Positions 1-10,445 of a DNA stretch of 64,000 bases are shown piece by piece; positions within the stretch are counted from its first letter, which is position 1; the number at the start of each line of letters is the position of its first letter. This DNA is from Companilactobacillus jidongensis (GTDB lineage: Bacteria > Bacillota > Bacilli > Lactobacillales > Lactobacillaceae), in contig NZ_RHOP01000002.1 of NCBI RefSeq assembly GCF_003946575.1, forward strand, positions 62,001 through 126,000, in the 5' to 3' direction. The notes beneath the pieces were generated by a model, which searched no databases, had not been told where the DNA came from, and saw only the letters and a program-made list of their open reading frames with translations. The position numbers were made by a program, and so were the translations under genes.

Positions 1-392
1 TGACCTGTGTAAAACCGCTTAAAGGGATTAGTGTAATGGCCCAAGTCGACTCGATATTGATAAGTTTTTCGTTTTACACCAAAACGCGCATGAAAATTCT
101 CGTCAACTATCTCAGAGTTTTCCACAATCACATCTAAAGGCATAAGTGAATTGATTGCCCTCAACATATTTTCAGCTGCCATATTCCCAGGATAATCAAA
201 GTGAATAACTTGGCCTAACGCATGCACGCCAGCATCAGTTCTACCCGAACCATAGACTTCAACATGTGTACCTTTAGTCATTTTGGATAATGCCTTTTCC
301 ACTTCACCTTGAACTGTACGCATATCTGGCTGACGCTGAAAACCATGAAATTTGGTACCATCATAAGCAATGGTTAACTTATATCTTGTCAT
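1..392 (-). CDS. truA: tRNA pseudouridine synthase A, partial (3' end outside window)
   Basis: Translation from the ATG at 392 reads [20 protein letters not shown], then [15 protein letters not shown], the TruA signature with the catalytic Asp in RTDAGVHA. TruA isomerises uridine to pseudouridine at positions 38-40 of the tRNA anticodon arm. About 130 N-terminal residues are present and the rest lies beyond position 1. It follows ecfT by 2 nt, so it is probably the last or near-last gene of the ecfA1-ecfA2-ecfT-truA transcript, a usual Firmicutes arrangement. Assignment is secure; only completeness is unknown. Confidence 0.93.
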   Translation of the reverse strand, partial: MTRYKLTIAYDGTKFHGFQRQPDMRTVQGEVEKALSKMTKGTHVEVYGSGRTDAGVHALGQVIHFDYPGNMAAENMLRAINSLMPLDVIVENSEIVDENFHARFGVKRKTYQYRVDLGHYTNPFKRFYTG

Positions 393-394
393 AT

Positions 395-1192
395 TTAATA
401 ACTCCGAATAAATAATAAAATTACCGTGATCAGCAACATCACAATTGCTGCAACCGTATCACGTGTAGACCAACTCAGAACACGATATTTACTACGTCCC
501 TCACCGTCTTTATATCCACGAGACTCCATGGCGATGGCCAAATCATAAGCAATCGAAAAACTACTGACAAATAGAGGAATCAAAATTGGTACGAAAGATT
601 TGATCCGTTTGATCAATCCACCTTCACCAAAATCAACCCCACGTGCTCTTTGAGCATCCATGATCTTAGTTGTCTCATCGATCAATAGTGGCACGAACCT
701 TAATGCAATCGACAACATCAAAGCAACTTGTGTTACTGGAAACTTGATAGCCTTTAACGGCTTTAAAATGCTCTCGATTGAATCAGAAATCTCGATAGGT
801 GTCGTTGTCAATGTCAGTAAAGTTGAAACAAAAATAATCAGCACGAAACGTACAAAAATATATGCTGAGATAACCAATCCTTCTTTGGAAAGAGTCAGTA
901 TTCCAAAGCTCCACAGAGGATGTTGACTTGGAGTAAAGAACATCTGCAGCACAACTGTAAACAATATTAGCCAAAACATCGGTCGAAGTCCTCTAAGAAA
1001 GAAACCTAAATTGATTTTTGACAGATATACCGCAAATAAAACAAACAATAGCAAAAAGCCATAAGATGCAACATTGTTTGCTAAAAATACAATTCCAATA
1101 AAATAAAATGTAATCAAAAACTTTCCACGAGGATCAAGCCGATAGAGCAATGAATCCCCTGGTAAATATCTCCCAAGAATTAATTTGTTCAT
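395..1192 (-). CDS. ecfT: ECF transporter transmembrane (T) subunit EcfT
   Basis: A 265-residue membrane protein with hydrophobic segments near residues 26-60, 72-86, 107-130, 150-172, 200-222 and 245-262. Two short basic coupling motifs, ARG at 183-185 and SRG at 224-226, are the helices that dock into the ATPase grooves in EcfT proteins. It forms the shared energy-coupling module with EcfA1/EcfA2, onto which vitamin- or metal-specific S subunits encoded elsewhere dock. It abuts ecfA2 (stop and start adjacent) and precedes truA by 2 nt, indicating one operon. No S-component gene is in this window, so the substrate cannot be inferred. Confidence 0.93.
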   Translation of the reverse strand: MNKLILGRYLPGDSLLYRLDPRGKFLITFYFIGIVFLANNVASYGFLLLFVLFAVYLSKINLGFFLRGLRPMFWLILFTVVLQMFFTPSQHPLWSFGILTLSKEGLVISAYIFVRFVLIIFVSTLLTLTTTPIEISDSIESILKPLKAIKFPVTQVALMLSIALRFVPLLIDETTKIMDAQRARGVDFGEGGLIKRIKSFVPILIPLFVSSFSIAYDLAIAMESRGYKDGEGRSKYRVLSWSTRDTVAAIVMLLITVILLFIRSY

Positions 1193-2047
1193 TTAATCAC
1201 CATTAATTTGTCGTTTTATTTCAGTTGATAAGTCACTGATAGTTATAGGTAATTGATCGAAGTTAAAATACTTTTGTGATAACTTCTGTGCAAAAATCGC
1301 ACTTTGGGGAAGTGTCAACATATCATCTGTTAATAACTTTTGATTGTTGAAAACTTCCATAGGTGTTCCTTCAGCAATTTTTTTACCATCATGCATAACT
1401 ACTACTTCGTCTGCATAGTTGGCAACATCATCCATATTGTGTGTGATCAGAATAATAGTACGGCCCTCTGTTTGTAAATTCTTAAACAGATCCATTATTT
1501 CCTTGCGACCAACTGGGTCAAGTCCGGCTGTTGGCTCATCCAAAATAATTGTTTCCGGATGAGTTGCTAGAACTCCAGCAATTGCTACACGCCTCATCTG
1601 TCCACCTGATAGATCAAAAGGAGATTTGCTTAAATATTTTTCGTCCAAACCCACAAGTTTAATCATATCATGTGCAGCCGTCTTTGCATCCTCTTCAGAG
1701 ACACCAAAATTCATCGGTCCAAACATAATATCTTTTTCCACAGTGTCTTCGAATAACTGACTTTCAGGAAATTGGAATACCATACCGACATTTTTGCGAA
1801 GTGACTTCAAATTCTTATTATTAGTTTCAGCGTTGATCTCCCTGTCGCCGACCATAATAGTCCCACTAGTAGGTTTCAATAGTGCGTTAATATGCCGTAC
1901 TAAGGTTGACTTCCCACTACCTGTTTTACCGATAATTGCTGTGAACTTTTTATCTTTGATATCAACTGACACGTCATCCAGTCCCAAGGCTGCCAGAGGA
2001 TTATTTGCTTCATATGCGTGCGTTACATGTTTGAAGATGATTTCCAT
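1193..2047 (-). CDS. ecfA2: ECF transporter ATPase EcfA2
   Basis: A 284-residue ABC ATPase. Walker A GKTGSGKST lies at about 40-48, the signature DLSGGQMRR near 147-155, and Walker B TIILDEPTAGLD follows, with an intact catalytic Glu. It pairs with EcfA1 to drive ECF vitamin uptake at the inner face of the membrane. The start ATG at 2047 lies inside the end of ecfA1 (25-nt overlap), which implies translational coupling. A1/A2 assignment follows gene order (A1-A2-T) and the C-terminal region after the nucleotide-binding domain. Confidence 0.92.
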   Translation of the reverse strand: MEIIFKHVTHAYEANNPLAALGLDDVSVDIKDKKFTAIIGKTGSGKSTLVRHINALLKPTSGTIMVGDREINAETNNKNLKSLRKNVGMVFQFPESQLFEDTVEKDIMFGPMNFGVSEEDAKTAAHDMIKLVGLDEKYLSKSPFDLSGGQMRRVAIAGVLATHPETIILDEPTAGLDPVGRKEIMDLFKNLQTEGRTIILITHNMDDVANYADEVVVMHDGKKIAEGTPMEVFNNQKLLTDDMLTLPQSAIFAQKLSQKYFNFDQLPITISDLSTEIKRQINGD

Positions 2048-2856
2048 ATGCTTTTAACTAACTCCTCTTCATTTAAGTAGCCTTCAGGCAATTCTACAGT
2101 GTCTCTTAATGAGTTTGCCACTTGACTCGAAAACGGCTCCTCAAGTCCAAAATTGGTCAGCTCAGGGCCAAGATCGTAAATAGCTTTGGGATCAGAATCT
2201 TCCACAACTCTTCCATCATTTAAAACAACGATTCTTTCAGACAATTGTGTTTCTTCAATATCATGAGTGATCGAAATAATTGTGATCTCTTGCTCTTTGC
2301 GAAGACGCTTAATCAAATCCAGAACTGTCTTACGCCCATTAGGGTCTAGCATACTGGTAGACTCATCCATGATAATAATCTGTGGCTTGGTAGCCAGCAC
2401 TCCAGCAATCGCTACACGCTGTTTTTGTCCACCTGAGAGAGATTGTGGATCACGTGTCTTATATGACTGCATGTCAACCATCTGTAGAGCTTGATCAACC
2501 TCTTTGATCATCTTATTGCGAGGTACACCCTGATTTTCTAAACCAAAAGCCACATCGTCCTCAACCGTTGCTCCAACGAATTGATGATCTGGATTTTGAA
2601 AAACTATTCCGATTTTTTCCCTAGCTTCCCAGATATTTTCTTCGTCTATGATTTGACCAGCTATTTCAATCGTACCTGAGTCACATTCAATTAGACCATC
2701 AATGAGTTTAGTAAGTGTAGATTTACCACTACCGTTCTTACCAACTATTGATAGCCATTCATTAGAATGAATATCTAATGAAAGATTATTGATTGCGGGA
2801 GCCTCTGAATCCGGATATGTATATGTTACATCTTTTATAGAAATTATATTCTCCAA
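2023..2856 (-). CDS. ecfA1: ECF transporter ATPase EcfA1
   Basis: A 277-residue ABC ATPase. Walker A GKNGSGKST is at 39-47, a Q-loop FQNPDHQFVG follows, the signature is SLSGGQKQR and Walker B is IIIMDESTSMLD. The start is TTG at 2856, preceded by GAGGAG at a 6-nt spacing; no better start is present. It is the first gene of the ecfA1-ecfA2-ecfT-truA unit and lies 186 nt downstream of rplQ. An A/T-rich stretch before it may hold a promoter (TATGAT near 2888), but no convincing -35 box is visible. The product is the partner ATPase of EcfA2. Confidence 0.92.
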   Translation of the reverse strand: MENIISIKDVTYTYPDSEAPAINNLSLDIHSNEWLSIVGKNGSGKSTLTKLIDGLIECDSGTIEIAGQIIDEENIWEAREKIGIVFQNPDHQFVGATVEDDVAFGLENQGVPRNKMIKEVDQALQMVDMQSYKTRDPQSLSGGQKQRVAIAGVLATKPQIIIMDESTSMLDPNGRKTVLDLIKRLRKEQEITIISITHDIEETQLSERIVVLNDGRVVEDSDPKAIYDLGPELTNFGLEEPFSSQVANSLRDTVELPEGYLNEEELVKSIWKSSSNM

Positions 2857-3042
2857 TTGTTTCTCCTCAATATCTGCTAGTTATATCATAGCGAAAAAAA
2901 GTGTTTTTGGGTAAAAAAAAATCATTCGACAAATTAGTGTTTCGTTTTACCGAAATCTCAGAGATAGACTTAGCTATTTTCATAACCATCATCTTAACAC
3001 TCACTAATTCATCAGAATGACTGATTTTTAATAAACTTATTA

Positions 3043-3423
3043 TTAAACTAATTCAATAATAACCATTGGAGCTGCGTCGCCACGGCGAGGGGCAGTCTTC
3101 AAAATACGTGTATATCCACCATTACGCTCTTGGTAACGAGGTGCAATATCACTAAACAACTTTTGAAGTGCTGATTGAATAACAACTGCATCGTCTTCTT
3201 CTGAAATGTTAGCAACTTCGTTTCTAACATATGCAGCAGCTTGACGACGAGCGTGAAGATCTCCACGCTTACCAAGGGTAATCATCTTTTCAGTTGTACG
3301 GCTGATTTCCTTAGCACGAGTTTCAGTTGTAACAATACGTTCATTAATGATTAAATCAGTAGTTAAATCACGTAACATTGCTTTTCTTTGAGAACTTGTA
3401 CGTCCTAATTTACGGTAGCCCAT
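3043..3423 (-). CDS. rplQ: 50S ribosomal protein L17
   Basis: A 126-residue protein starting [20 protein letters not shown], the conserved L17 N-terminus. L17 binds 23S rRNA near the peptide exit tunnel. It ends the alpha operon (infA-rpmJ-rpsM-rpsK-rpoA-rplQ), the canonical position. A strong AGGAGG precedes the ATG. No clear strong terminator was found right after it; an imperfect GGTAAAA/TTTTACC pair with a T run lies at about 2910-2955. Confidence 0.97.
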   Translation of the reverse strand: MGYRKLGRTSSQRKAMLRDLTTDLIINERIVTTETRAKEISRTTEKMITLGKRGDLHARRQAAAYVRNEVANISEEDDAVVIQSALQKLFSDIAPRYQERNGGYTRILKTAPRRGDAAPMVIIELV

Positions 3424-3453
3424 GTCTATACCTCCTGTTTGAATTTCAGACTA

Positions 3454-4392
3454 TTAGTCTTCTTGCCTTAATGACAATCCAAGATCAGCGAGCTTTTCTT
3501 TAACCTCAACTAATGACTTGCGTCCAAGATTACGAACTCTCATCATATCAGCCTCAGATTTTTCAGTTAGCTCTTGCACAGTATTAATACCGGCACGCTT
3601 CAAACAATTGTATGAACGAACTGATAAGTCCAATTCTTCAATTGTCATTTCAAGCTTCTTCTCTTTTTGTGTTTCTTCTTTTTCGATCATCATATCAGCG
3701 CTCTTAGCTTCTTCTGTAAGGTTTACAAAACTTGTTAAGTGTTCTGTAAGAATCTTAGCAGATAAACTAATAGCTTCTCTTGGTCCAATTGAACCATTTG
3801 TCCAGATATCAATTGTTAATTTGTCGAAGTCGTTTCTCTTACCCACACGAGTGTTTTCAACTTGATAGTTAACTTTATCTACTGGTGTAAAAATAGAGTC
3901 AACTGGCAAAACACCGATAGGTGTTTCATCTGTCTTATTTTGTTCTGCAGGAGTATATCCACGACCATTTTTAATTGTCATTTGCATGTGGAAGTGTCCA
4001 CCCTCAGCAACAGTACAAATAAATTGTTCTGGATCGAGGATTTCCAAATCATCGTCAGCTTTGATGTCCTTTGCCGTTACAGTAGCAGGACCAACAACGT
4101 CGATTTCAGCTTTTAAACTGTCTTCAGCATAAGATTTTAGGTTTAAACCTTTAACGTTTAGCACAACTTGTGTAACGTCTTCGATCACACCATCAATAGC
4201 TGAGAATTCATGCAATACACCATCTATTTGAATATCTGAAACCGCTGTGCCGGGTAATGATGCCAATAGTACTCTACGTAGAGAGTTTCCTAAAGTTGTA
4301 CCATAACCTCTTTCCAACGGTTCGATAATATACTTACCGTAATCATTGCTTTCTTCAACTGCAGTGATAGTTGGCTTTTCAAATTCGATCAT
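3454..4392 (-). CDS. rpoA: DNA-directed RNA polymerase subunit alpha
   Basis: A 312-residue alpha subunit. The N-terminal dimerisation/assembly domain (about 1-230) includes [20 protein letters not shown]. After an acidic Lys/Glu-rich linker (about 232-245) comes the C-terminal domain, with [16 protein letters not shown] and [15 protein letters not shown], the helix-hairpin-helix that contacts UP-element DNA and regulators. Length and domain order are normal. It sits between rpsK and rplQ and so is co-transcribed with ribosomal genes. Confidence 0.98.
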   Translation of the reverse strand: MIEFEKPTITAVEESNDYGKYIIEPLERGYGTTLGNSLRRVLLASLPGTAVSDIQIDGVLHEFSAIDGVIEDVTQVVLNVKGLNLKSYAEDSLKAEIDVVGPATVTAKDIKADDDLEILDPEQFICTVAEGGHFHMQMTIKNGRGYTPAEQNKTDETPIGVLPVDSIFTPVDKVNYQVENTRVGKRNDFDKLTIDIWTNGSIGPREAISLSAKILTEHLTSFVNLTEEAKSADMMIEKEETQKEKKLEMTIEELDLSVRSYNCLKRAGINTVQELTEKSEADMMRVRNLGRKSLVEVKEKLADLGLSLRQED

Positions 4393-4455
4393 TCGGTTAG
4401 TTCCCCTTTCAAAACGAAATGTGTGTAGCTTAGTTCATATGGGTATAAAACCATT

Positions 4456-4842
4456 CTATACACGACGACGCTTTGGAGGACGTGAGCCATTATGAGGAAC
4501 TGGTGTGACGTCACGAATAGCTGTGATTTCCAATCCAGTAGCTTGTAATGAACGAATTGCAGCTTCACGACCTGAACCAGGACCCTTAACAGCTACTTCG
4601 ACTGTTTTCATACCATGTTCCATTGATTCTTTAGCAGCTGCTTCACCAGCCATTTGTGCGGCAAATGGTGTTGATTTACGGCTTCCTTTGAATCCTAATG
4701 CACCGGCTGATGACCATGAAACGGCATTACCGTTAACATCAGTAATCATAACTAGTGTGTTGTTGAAAGTGGAGTGGATATGTGCAACACCAGATTCAAT
4801 ATGCTTCTTAGTACGGCGCTTACGACCTTTACTTTGTGCCAT
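4456..4842 (-). CDS. rpsK: 30S ribosomal protein S11
   Basis: A 128-residue protein carrying [18 protein letters not shown] and ending PPKRRRV, typical of S11, a platform protein of the 30S subunit that borders the E site and contacts the Shine-Dalgarno helix. A good AGGAGG is upstream of the ATG at 4842. It is in the standard rpsM-rpsK-rpoA order. Confidence 0.97.
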   Translation of the reverse strand: MAQSKGRKRRTKKHIESGVAHIHSTFNNTLVMITDVNGNAVSWSSAGALGFKGSRKSTPFAAQMAGEAAAKESMEHGMKTVEVAVKGPGSGREAAIRSLQATGLEITAIRDVTPVPHNGSRPPKRRRV

Positions 4843-4864
4843 GAATTAACCTCCTATCTGTTAA

Positions 4865-5230
4865 TTACTTCTTCTTACCCGCGATAGATACTTTCTTACC
4901 TTTACGAGTTCTTGCATTGTTCTTTGTGTTTTGACCTCTAACTGGTAAACCACGACGATGTCTCATTCCACGGTATGAACCAATTTCTTGTAGTCTCTTA
5001 ATGTCCATGCTTACTGAACGACGTAAGTCACCTTCAACACGTACTTTGTCAACTTCTGCACGAATCTTATCTTCTTGATCAGGAGTTAAGTCTCTTGTAC
5101 GTACGTCTTCAGAAACGCCGGCATCTTTTAGCACTTTTTGGGCTGTTGTATTACCAATACCAAAAATGTATGTTAAGGCAATAACGATTCTCTTATCACG
5201 AGGTAAATCTACACCTGCTATACGAGCCAT
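4865..5230 (-). CDS. rpsM: 30S ribosomal protein S13
   Basis: The product starts [20 protein letters not shown] and ends with a basic [10 protein letters not shown] tail, as in S13, which sits in the 30S head and touches the P-site tRNA. The ATG at 5230 is chosen over an in-frame GTG 9 nt upstream because AGGAGG lies 8 nt before the ATG; the GTG overlaps the ribosome-binding site itself. This gives 121 residues, the family length. It is the third gene of the infA transcript. Confidence 0.97.
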   Translation of the reverse strand: MARIAGVDLPRDKRIVIALTYIFGIGNTTAQKVLKDAGVSEDVRTRDLTPDQEDKIRAEVDKVRVEGDLRRSVSMDIKRLQEIGSYRGMRHRRGLPVRGQNTKNNARTRKGKKVSIAGKKK

Positions 5231-5253
5231 TAATTGCACCTCCTATATTTTTA

Positions 5254-5370
5254 TTATCCTTGTCTTTGTTTGTGCTTTGGATCTGCAGAGCAAATAACCA
5301 TAACGCGACCGCGTCTCTTAATTACTTTACAGTGTTCGCACATAGGTTTAACGGATGGTCTTACTTTCAT
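5254..5370 (-). CDS. rpmJ: 50S ribosomal protein L36
   Basis: A 38-codon gene read directly from the sequence: [20 protein letters not shown] and ending HKQRQG. It has the zinc-ligand pattern CxxC...C...H (CEHC, then C, then H) of the zinc-binding form of L36. It lies between infA and rpsM with normal spacing. Length, motif and position all match. Confidence 0.96.
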   Translation of the reverse strand: MKVRPSVKPMCEHCKVIKRRGRVMVICSADPKHKQRQG

Positions 5371-5399
5371 GTTGGAACCTCCATTCCATTAAAATCATA

Positions 5400-5618
5400 T
5401 TATCTGTATCTATATGTAATTCTTCCCTTGGTTAAATCATAAGGGGATAATTCCACGGTAACTTTATCACCGGGTAAAATTCTAATGTAGTGCATACGGA
5501 TTTTACCTGAGACATGGGCCAACACAGTTGCTCCATTTTCAAGCTTTACCTTAAACATTGCATTAGGCAATGTTTCTGAAATTGTACCTTCTACTTCAAT
5601 GACATCTTCTTTTGCCAA
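5400..5618 (-). CDS. infA: Translation initiation factor IF-1
   Basis: A 72-residue OB-fold protein ([20 protein letters not shown]) matching IF-1, which occupies the A site during initiation. The start is TTG at 5618, with GGAGG 9 nt upstream; no ATG is available at this position, so this essential factor uses a weak start codon. A promoter (TGTAAA/ATTATA on the plus strand at 5666-5694) lies just upstream, so infA heads its own transcript as well as being reachable from the S10 operon. Confidence 0.95.
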   Translation of the reverse strand: MAKEDVIEVEGTISETLPNAMFKVKLENGATVLAHVSGKIRMHYIRILPGDKVTVELSPYDLTKGRITYRYR

Positions 5619-5665
5619 AGATATTAACCTCCATCGGGATGAAATTCATCTGCATATACCGCAAG

Positions 5666-5694
5666 ATTATACAATAATCTCACGAACATGTAAA
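5666..5694 (-). promoter_or_regulatory. Promoter before infA
   Basis: On the minus strand a -35 box TTTACA (5689-5694) and a -10 box TATAAT (5666-5671) are separated by exactly 17 nt, about 50 nt upstream of infA. This is a near-consensus sigma-A promoter. It would transcribe infA-rpmJ-rpsM-rpsK-rpoA-rplQ independently of the S10 promoter. Confidence 0.75.
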
Positions 5695-5713
5695 CAAATA
5701 AAAGTAAAAAGTC

Positions 5714-6367
5714 TTACAGACTTTGTAAAACTTTCTTTACTTCGTTATAAACTTCATCTATTTCTTGTTCACCATTGACCTTATGTAACAAGTTTAACTT
5801 GTCATAAAAATCAATTAATGGTGTATTCATTTCAATATTAACTTTTAATCTGTTCTTAACTGTTTCTGGTTTGTCATCCTCACGTTGGAAGAAATCATGT
5901 CCGCCACAGACGTCACACGTTCCTTCAACCTTAGTAGGATTGTAGATCTTATGGTACGTAGCTCCACATGTTGAACAAATATATCTTCCAGATAAACGAT
6001 CAACTAATGCCTCAGGCTTTACATCTATGTAGATGACAGCATCTATAGGTTTGTTTACATTCTTTGCAATTGTCTGTAAAGCATTTGCCTGTTCAAGAGT
6101 TCTCGGAAATCCATCAAGCATATATCCATTCTTTTGAACGTCTTCCTTAGCTAAACGTTCTTCAACGATAGCTTCAGTAACGTCATCAGGAACTAACGCA
6201 CCCTTGTCGATAAATCCTTTGGCTTTTAGACCAACTTCAGTTTTATCTGACATAGCTTGTCTGAACATATCTCCAGTAGAAATATGAACAACCTTAAAAT
6301 CTTCAACAATCTTTTCAGCTTGAGTACCCTTACCAGCACCAGGTAATCCCATCAATACAATATTCAT
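5714..6367 (-). CDS. adk: Adenylate kinase
   Basis: This is a 217-residue kinase interconverting AMP+ATP and 2 ADP. The P-loop [10 protein letters not shown] is at 7-16, with DGFPRT in the NMP-binding part. The LID domain carries two Cys pairs (CSTC and CDVC), the structural zinc site of Gram-positive long-form adenylate kinases. The ATG at 6367 is preferred to the GTG 6 nt upstream because GGAG lies 8 nt before the ATG and only 2 nt before the GTG. It follows secY closely, as in most Firmicutes. Confidence 0.97.
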   Translation of the reverse strand: MNIVLMGLPGAGKGTQAEKIVEDFKVVHISTGDMFRQAMSDKTEVGLKAKGFIDKGALVPDDVTEAIVEERLAKEDVQKNGYMLDGFPRTLEQANALQTIAKNVNKPIDAVIYIDVKPEALVDRLSGRYICSTCGATYHKIYNPTKVEGTCDVCGGHDFFQREDDKPETVKNRLKVNIEMNTPLIDFYDKLNLLHKVNGEQEIDEVYNEVKKVLQSL

Positions 6368-6381
6368 TGTCACATCTCCAA

Positions 6382-7677
6382 TTATCTAATAAACCCAACG
6401 TATTCACGTTTCATCAATAGACCTCTCAATTGACGATCCATTTCTAGCGCAACACCAACGATGATCAACAAACTTGTACCACCTAATCCAATGGATTGAG
6501 GTAAGTTGAACAAGTTGGCAGCTAACAATGGAAGCAATGAGACAAGTCCTAGGAACACTGAACCAACAGTTGAAAGCTTCATTAGGACGCTTGACATGAA
6601 CTTGATAGTCTCATTACCAGGCCATACACCAGGGATATAAGCTCCCTGCTTTTGCAAGTTTTCAGCAAGCTTCTCAGGATTTACTTGAACAAATGCATAG
6701 AAGAATGTGAATAACACAATCAACAATGTATATAGTAGAGATCCTGTTGTCGTTTGCATACTGAATATATTAGTTAATACTTGATACCATGTATCTTCAC
6801 TATGATTTGCTTGGAACGCCATCAAAATTGTTTGAGGCGTAACAATAAATGAACTAGCGAAGATAACTGGAATAACACCAGCAACGTTAACTTTCAATGG
6901 TAGGAAACTTTCGCTACCACTTCCAGCTGCACGTCTTGTATATTGGATTGGAATTCTTCTATTTGCTTGTTGTACATATGTAACAAATAGTACAACCACC
7001 AAAATAGCAATGGTCAATCCGACCATGAATGCAATGTTCTTTGCGAGATCTGCAGAACTAGCATTTGTAATATTATCACGGTAAATTTGGTAAATTCCAT
7101 TAGGGAATCTAGCAATAATACCAGCAAAAATAATTACTGAAACACCATTTCCAAGACCTTTATCAGTAATCTGTTCACCAATCCAAGTAAGCAACATAGT
7201 ACCACCAGTTAAGATGACACCAATTGTTATAAATGCTCGCATGTTTGGTGACTTGACTAGTCCCAAACCACTCAATTGGTTAAATCCAGCAGTGATACCG
7301 ATTGATTGAACAAAACCTAAAACAATCGTCAAATATCTCGTTACTTGATTTAATTTTCTACGACCAACTTCACCTTGTTTACTCCATTCAACAAATTTAG
7401 GAACAATATCCATCTGTAATAGTTGAACAACAATTTGAGCGGTAATGAATGGCGAAACACCCATTGAGAAAATAGAGTAGTTTGAAAGACCACCACCTGT
7501 TACGGTATCCAGTAGGGGAACTAACCCTGAGGAACCAACCTTGTCCATCGCAGCAGCGTTAACACCAGGGACCGTAATTTGTGATCCTAAACGATATATC
7601 ACAAGTAACATCAAGGTAAATAGAATCTTTTTACGAATTTCCTTCACCTTTAGAGCATCTCTGATAGTTCTAAGCAT
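6382..7677 (-). CDS. secY: Protein translocase subunit SecY
   Basis: A 431-residue polytopic protein with about ten transmembrane helices. It has the N-terminal [15 protein letters not shown] segment, the plug region, and the cytoplasmic loop with [13 protein letters not shown], all diagnostic of SecY, the channel of the Sec translocon. Its ATG shares one base with the rplO stop (TAATG), giving translational coupling. It lies between rplO and adk, the standard spc-operon position. Confidence 0.98.
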   Translation of the reverse strand: MLRTIRDALKVKEIRKKILFTLMLLVIYRLGSQITVPGVNAAAMDKVGSSGLVPLLDTVTGGGLSNYSIFSMGVSPFITAQIVVQLLQMDIVPKFVEWSKQGEVGRRKLNQVTRYLTIVLGFVQSIGITAGFNQLSGLGLVKSPNMRAFITIGVILTGGTMLLTWIGEQITDKGLGNGVSVIIFAGIIARFPNGIYQIYRDNITNASSADLAKNIAFMVGLTIAILVVVLFVTYVQQANRRIPIQYTRRAAGSGSESFLPLKVNVAGVIPVIFASSFIVTPQTILMAFQANHSEDTWYQVLTNIFSMQTTTGSLLYTLLIVLFTFFYAFVQVNPEKLAENLQKQGAYIPGVWPGNETIKFMSSVLMKLSTVGSVFLGLVSLLPLLAANLFNLPQSIGLGGTSLLIIVGVALEMDRQLRGLLMKREYVGFIR

Positions 7678-8117
7678 TAGATCACCTCTACAGTTCCACC
7701 AGCAGCTTCGATTGCTTTAGTAGCAGCGTCAGAGCTTTTAGCAACTTTTACAGTTAACTTAGCACTAACTTCACCATTTGCAAGTAATTTGACACCGTTA
7801 TATTCTTTCTTAACGATTCCAGCTTCTTTTAATGTAGCGATATTAACTTCAGCACCGTCATTAAACTTGCTTAGGTCTTTAAGGTTTACAATAGCGTATT
7901 CCTTGCGGTTGATATTGTAGAAACCACGTTTTGGCATACGACGGAACAATGGCATTTGTCCACCTTCAAAACCAATACGTGTTTTACCACCAGATCTAGC
8001 TAATTGACCTTTTTGTCCACGACCAGCAGTTTTACCTTGGCCACTTGAAGTACCACGACCTAGACGCTTTCTTGATTGTCTTGAGCCTGTACTTGGTTTA
8101 AGTTCGTTTAGTTCCAT
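7677..8117 (-). CDS. rplO: 50S ribosomal protein L15
   Basis: A 146-residue protein whose Gly/Arg-rich N-terminus ([20 protein letters not shown]) and [20 protein letters not shown] are characteristic of L15, a late-assembling 23S-binding protein. It lies between rpmD and secY, and its stop overlaps the secY start by one base. Confidence 0.97.
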   Translation of the reverse strand: MELNELKPSTGSRQSRKRLGRGTSSGQGKTAGRGQKGQLARSGGKTRIGFEGGQMPLFRRMPKRGFYNINRKEYAIVNLKDLSKFNDGAEVNIATLKEAGIVKKEYNGVKLLANGEVSAKLTVKVAKSSDAATKAIEAAGGTVEVI

Positions 8118-8145
8118 TATTGCACCTCCTAATCTTTAAAAATTA

Positions 8146-8331
8146 TTAATCTTTAACTTCTTCGACACTTACTAAGTGAGCGATTTTAATTACAGCACCA
8201 CGAATAGCAGGATCATCCGGCTTAACAACAGAACTATTAACTCTTCCGAGTCCTAGTTCTTTAACAATTGTGCGTTGAGCAGGAAGGCGGTGAGCTGCAC
8301 TTCTAATAAGAGTAATCTTAAGTTTAGCCAT
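8146..8331 (-). CDS. rpmD: 50S ribosomal protein L30
   Basis: A 61-residue protein, [20 protein letters not shown], containing [10 protein letters not shown], as in the short bacterial L30. It sits in the canonical rpsE-rpmD-rplO position with a normal ribosome-binding site. Confidence 0.95.
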   Translation of the reverse strand: MAKLKITLIRSAAHRLPAQRTIVKELGLGRVNSSVVKPDDPAIRGAVIKIAHLVSVEEVKD

Positions 8332-8348
8332 TGTTACACACCTTTCTT

Positions 8349-8849
8349 CTAGTTAAGCAAGTTTTGAGCTGAGATTCCGCGCATTTCTGCAACACTTTCA
8401 GCAGTCTTGATTTCTTTTAGTCCTTCGATTGTAGCACGAATTACGTTAATTGGTGTATTTCTACCAAGTGATTTACTTGTAATATCACCAACACCAGCTA
8501 ATTCGAGAACGGCACGAACAGCACCACCAGCGGCGATACCAGAACCTTCAACAGCTGGCTTCAACATGATCTTACCAGCACCGAATTTACCGATTACTTC
8601 GTGAGGAATTGTTGAACCTACCATAGGAACATTGATCAAGTTCTTTTTGGCATCTTCAACAGCTTTACGAATGGCTTCAGGAACTTCTTGAGCTTTACCT
8701 GTACCGAAACCGACGTGACCATTCTTGTCACCAACGATTACAATAGCAGCAAAACGTAGACGGCGTCCACCTTTAACAACCTTAGTAACACGGTTGATTG
8801 AGACAACGCGATCTTCTAGTTCGAATTGAGATGGATCGATATATGTCAT
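8349..8849 (-). CDS. rpsE: 30S ribosomal protein S5
   Basis: A 166-residue protein. The N-terminal double-stranded-RNA-binding-like domain includes [20 protein letters not shown], the region where spectinomycin-resistance mutations are known in other species. The C-terminal domain contains [17 protein letters not shown]5 lies near the mRNA entry and is involved in decoding accuracy. It is in the usual rplR-rpsE-rpmD order. Confidence 0.97.
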   Translation of the reverse strand: MTYIDPSQFELEDRVVSINRVTKVVKGGRRLRFAAIVIVGDKNGHVGFGTGKAQEVPEAIRKAVEDAKKNLINVPMVGSTIPHEVIGKFGAGKIMLKPAVEGSGIAAGGAVRAVLELAGVGDITSKSLGRNTPINVIRATIEGLKEIKTAESVAEMRGISAQNLLN

Positions 8850-8867
8850 AAATTTGGTTTCCTCCTT

Positions 8868-9224
8868 CTAGAATTTTAGCCCATTTTCACGAGCTGCTTC
8901 AGCAAGATTTTGTACACGACCATGGTATAGATATCCTCCACGATCAAATACAACATTACTGATCTTAGCTTCATTAGCTCTTTGTGCAACTAATGCACCA
9001 ACAGCTTTAGCTTGTTCAACTTTTGAACCGTCTTTGACTTCTTTATCAAGAGTTGAGGCACTTGCTAGCGTTACACCCTTTACGTCATCAATTACTTGAG
9101 CGTAAATGTTTTTATTAGAACGGAATACATTTAAGCGTGGGCGCTCAGCAGTACCAGAGATTTTACCACGAACACGTTTTTGGCGCTTTTGACGTGCTTT
9201 GTTTTTATCTGGTTTTGAAATCAC
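8868..9224 (-). CDS. rplR: 50S ribosomal protein L18
   Basis: The product [20 protein letters not shown]...[19 protein letters not shown] is L18, which binds 5S rRNA in the central protuberance. The GTG at 9224 is chosen because GAGG lies 8 nt upstream and because L18 proteins normally begin M-I-S-K-P. A GTG 9 nt further upstream is part of the ribosome-binding site. This gives 118 residues. It is in the standard rplF-rplR-rpsE order. Confidence 0.95.
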   Translation of the reverse strand: MISKPDKNKARQKRQKRVRGKISGTAERPRLNVFRSNKNIYAQVIDDVKGVTLASASTLDKEVKDGSKVEQAKAVGALVAQRANEAKISNVVFDRGGYLYHGRVQNLAEAARENGLKF

Positions 9225-9252
9225 AATATTCACCTCATAGAATTATTTAGAA

Positions 9253-9783
9253 CTATTTACCAGTCTTACCTTCTTTACGACGTACATATTCGTCAACATA
9301 ACGAATACCTTTACCCTTATATGGTTCTGGGGGACGTACATCGCGAATTATAGCAGCAAATTGTCCAACCTTTTGCTTGCTAATTCCTGAAATATTGATT
9401 TCAGTATTTGAAGGTGATTCGATTTTGATACCTTTTGGTGCTTCCATAATAACAGGATGTGAGTAACCAACTGAAAGTGTTAATGTGTCACCTTTAACTT
9501 GTGCACGGTAACCAACACCTCTAAGTTCAAGCTTCTTTTCGAAACCTTCTGTTACACCAAGAACCATGTTGTTAAGGTTGGCACGCATAGTACCATGAAG
9601 AGCTTTGTCATTATCGTTTTCACGATCAAACTTAGCTTCGTTACCTTCAAGAGTTAACTTGATTTTTGAATTAAAGCGTCTTGTTAATTCACCCTTTGGG
9701 CCTTTAACAGTGATGTCTTCATCTTTTTGTGTAATTGTAACTCCTGCTGGGACTTCAATTACTTTATAGCCGATACGACTCAA
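9253..9783 (-). CDS. rplF: 50S ribosomal protein L6
   Basis: A 176-residue protein, [15 protein letters not shown], ending with [20 protein letters not shown], the conserved C-terminal signature of L6, which sits near the factor-binding site of the 50S subunit. Length is typical (about 178). It is flanked by rpsH and rplR as expected. Confidence 0.97.
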   Translation of the reverse strand: MSRIGYKVIEVPAGVTITQKDEDITVKGPKGELTRRFNSKIKLTLEGNEAKFDRENDNDKALHGTMRANLNNMVLGVTEGFEKKLELRGVGYRAQVKGDTLTLSVGYSHPVIMEAPKGIKIESPSNTEINISGISKQKVGQFAAIIRDVRPPEPYKGKGIRYVDEYVRRKEGKTGK

Positions 9784-9814
9784 ATTAGTGCACCTCCTTG
9801 TCTTTTAAAAATTA

Positions 9815-10213
9815 TTACCAGATGTAAGCAATTACTTCTCCACCCACGTGTTGTGCGCGAGCTTCTTTGTCAGTAATAACACCTTTTGATGTTGAAAGAA
9901 TAGCGATACCTAATCCATTAAGAACCTTTGGTACGTTATCTGAATCAACATAACTACGCAAACCTGGTCTTGAAATACGTTTCAAGCCTGTGATAACGCG
10001 TTGTTGATCTTTACCATACTTAAGGAAAATACGAAGTACACCTTGTTTGTTATCTTCGATAACTTCGTAATCCTTGATAAATCCTTCATTCTTCAAAATC
10101 TCTGAGATGCTCTTCTTTATGTTTGAAGCAGGAACTTCTAGAGATTCATGTTTAACCATATTAGCGTTACGAATACGTGTTAGGTAATCCGCAATAGGAT
10201 CTGTCATGACCAT
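9815..10213 (-). CDS. rpsH: 30S ribosomal protein S8
   Basis: A 132-residue protein, [20 protein letters not shown], ending in GGEVIAYIW, the classic S8 termini. S8 binds the central domain of 16S rRNA and in E. coli represses the spc operon. The first ATG at 10213 is kept because AAGGAGG is 8 nt before it and the M-V-M-T-D start is usual in Firmicutes. Confidence 0.97.
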   Translation of the reverse strand: MVMTDPIADYLTRIRNANMVKHESLEVPASNIKKSISEILKNEGFIKDYEVIEDNKQGVLRIFLKYGKDQQRVITGLKRISRPGLRSYVDSDNVPKVLNGLGIAILSTSKGVITDKEARAQHVGGEVIAYIW

Positions 10214-10241
10214 TAAATTTACCTCCTTATTAGTGTTGTTT

Positions 10242-10427
10242 CTACCAACTAGCTTTTCTCATGCCAGGGATTTGACCTTTATGAGCCAATTCGCGAAGGC
10301 AAACACGGCAAAGCTTAAATTTACGATATACAGAATGTGGACGACCACAGCGTTCGCAACGAGTATATGCTTGTGATGAGAACTTAGCAGGTCTATGATT
10401 CCGTACAATTTGAGATGTCTTAGCCAA
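10242..10427 (-). CDS. rpsZ: 30S ribosomal protein S14, zinc-binding type Z
   Basis: A 61-residue S14 with two CxxC pairs (CERCGRPHS and CRVCLREL), the zinc-ribbon short form (RpsN1/RpsZ). The long zinc-free paralog, if present in the genome, is elsewhere. It is a head protein of the 30S subunit. Position between rplE and rpsH is canonical for Firmicutes. Confidence 0.96.
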   Translation of the reverse strand: MAKTSQIVRNHRPAKFSSQAYTRCERCGRPHSVYRKFKLCRVCLRELAHKGQIPGMRKASW

Positions 10428-10445
10428 TGAATTTGACCTCCTTTA

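Noticed and set aside
2857-3042. Riboswitch before the ECF transporter genes
   Set aside because: No folate, thiamine, cobalamin or preQ1-like consensus could be recognised; only weak A/T-rich dyads are present.
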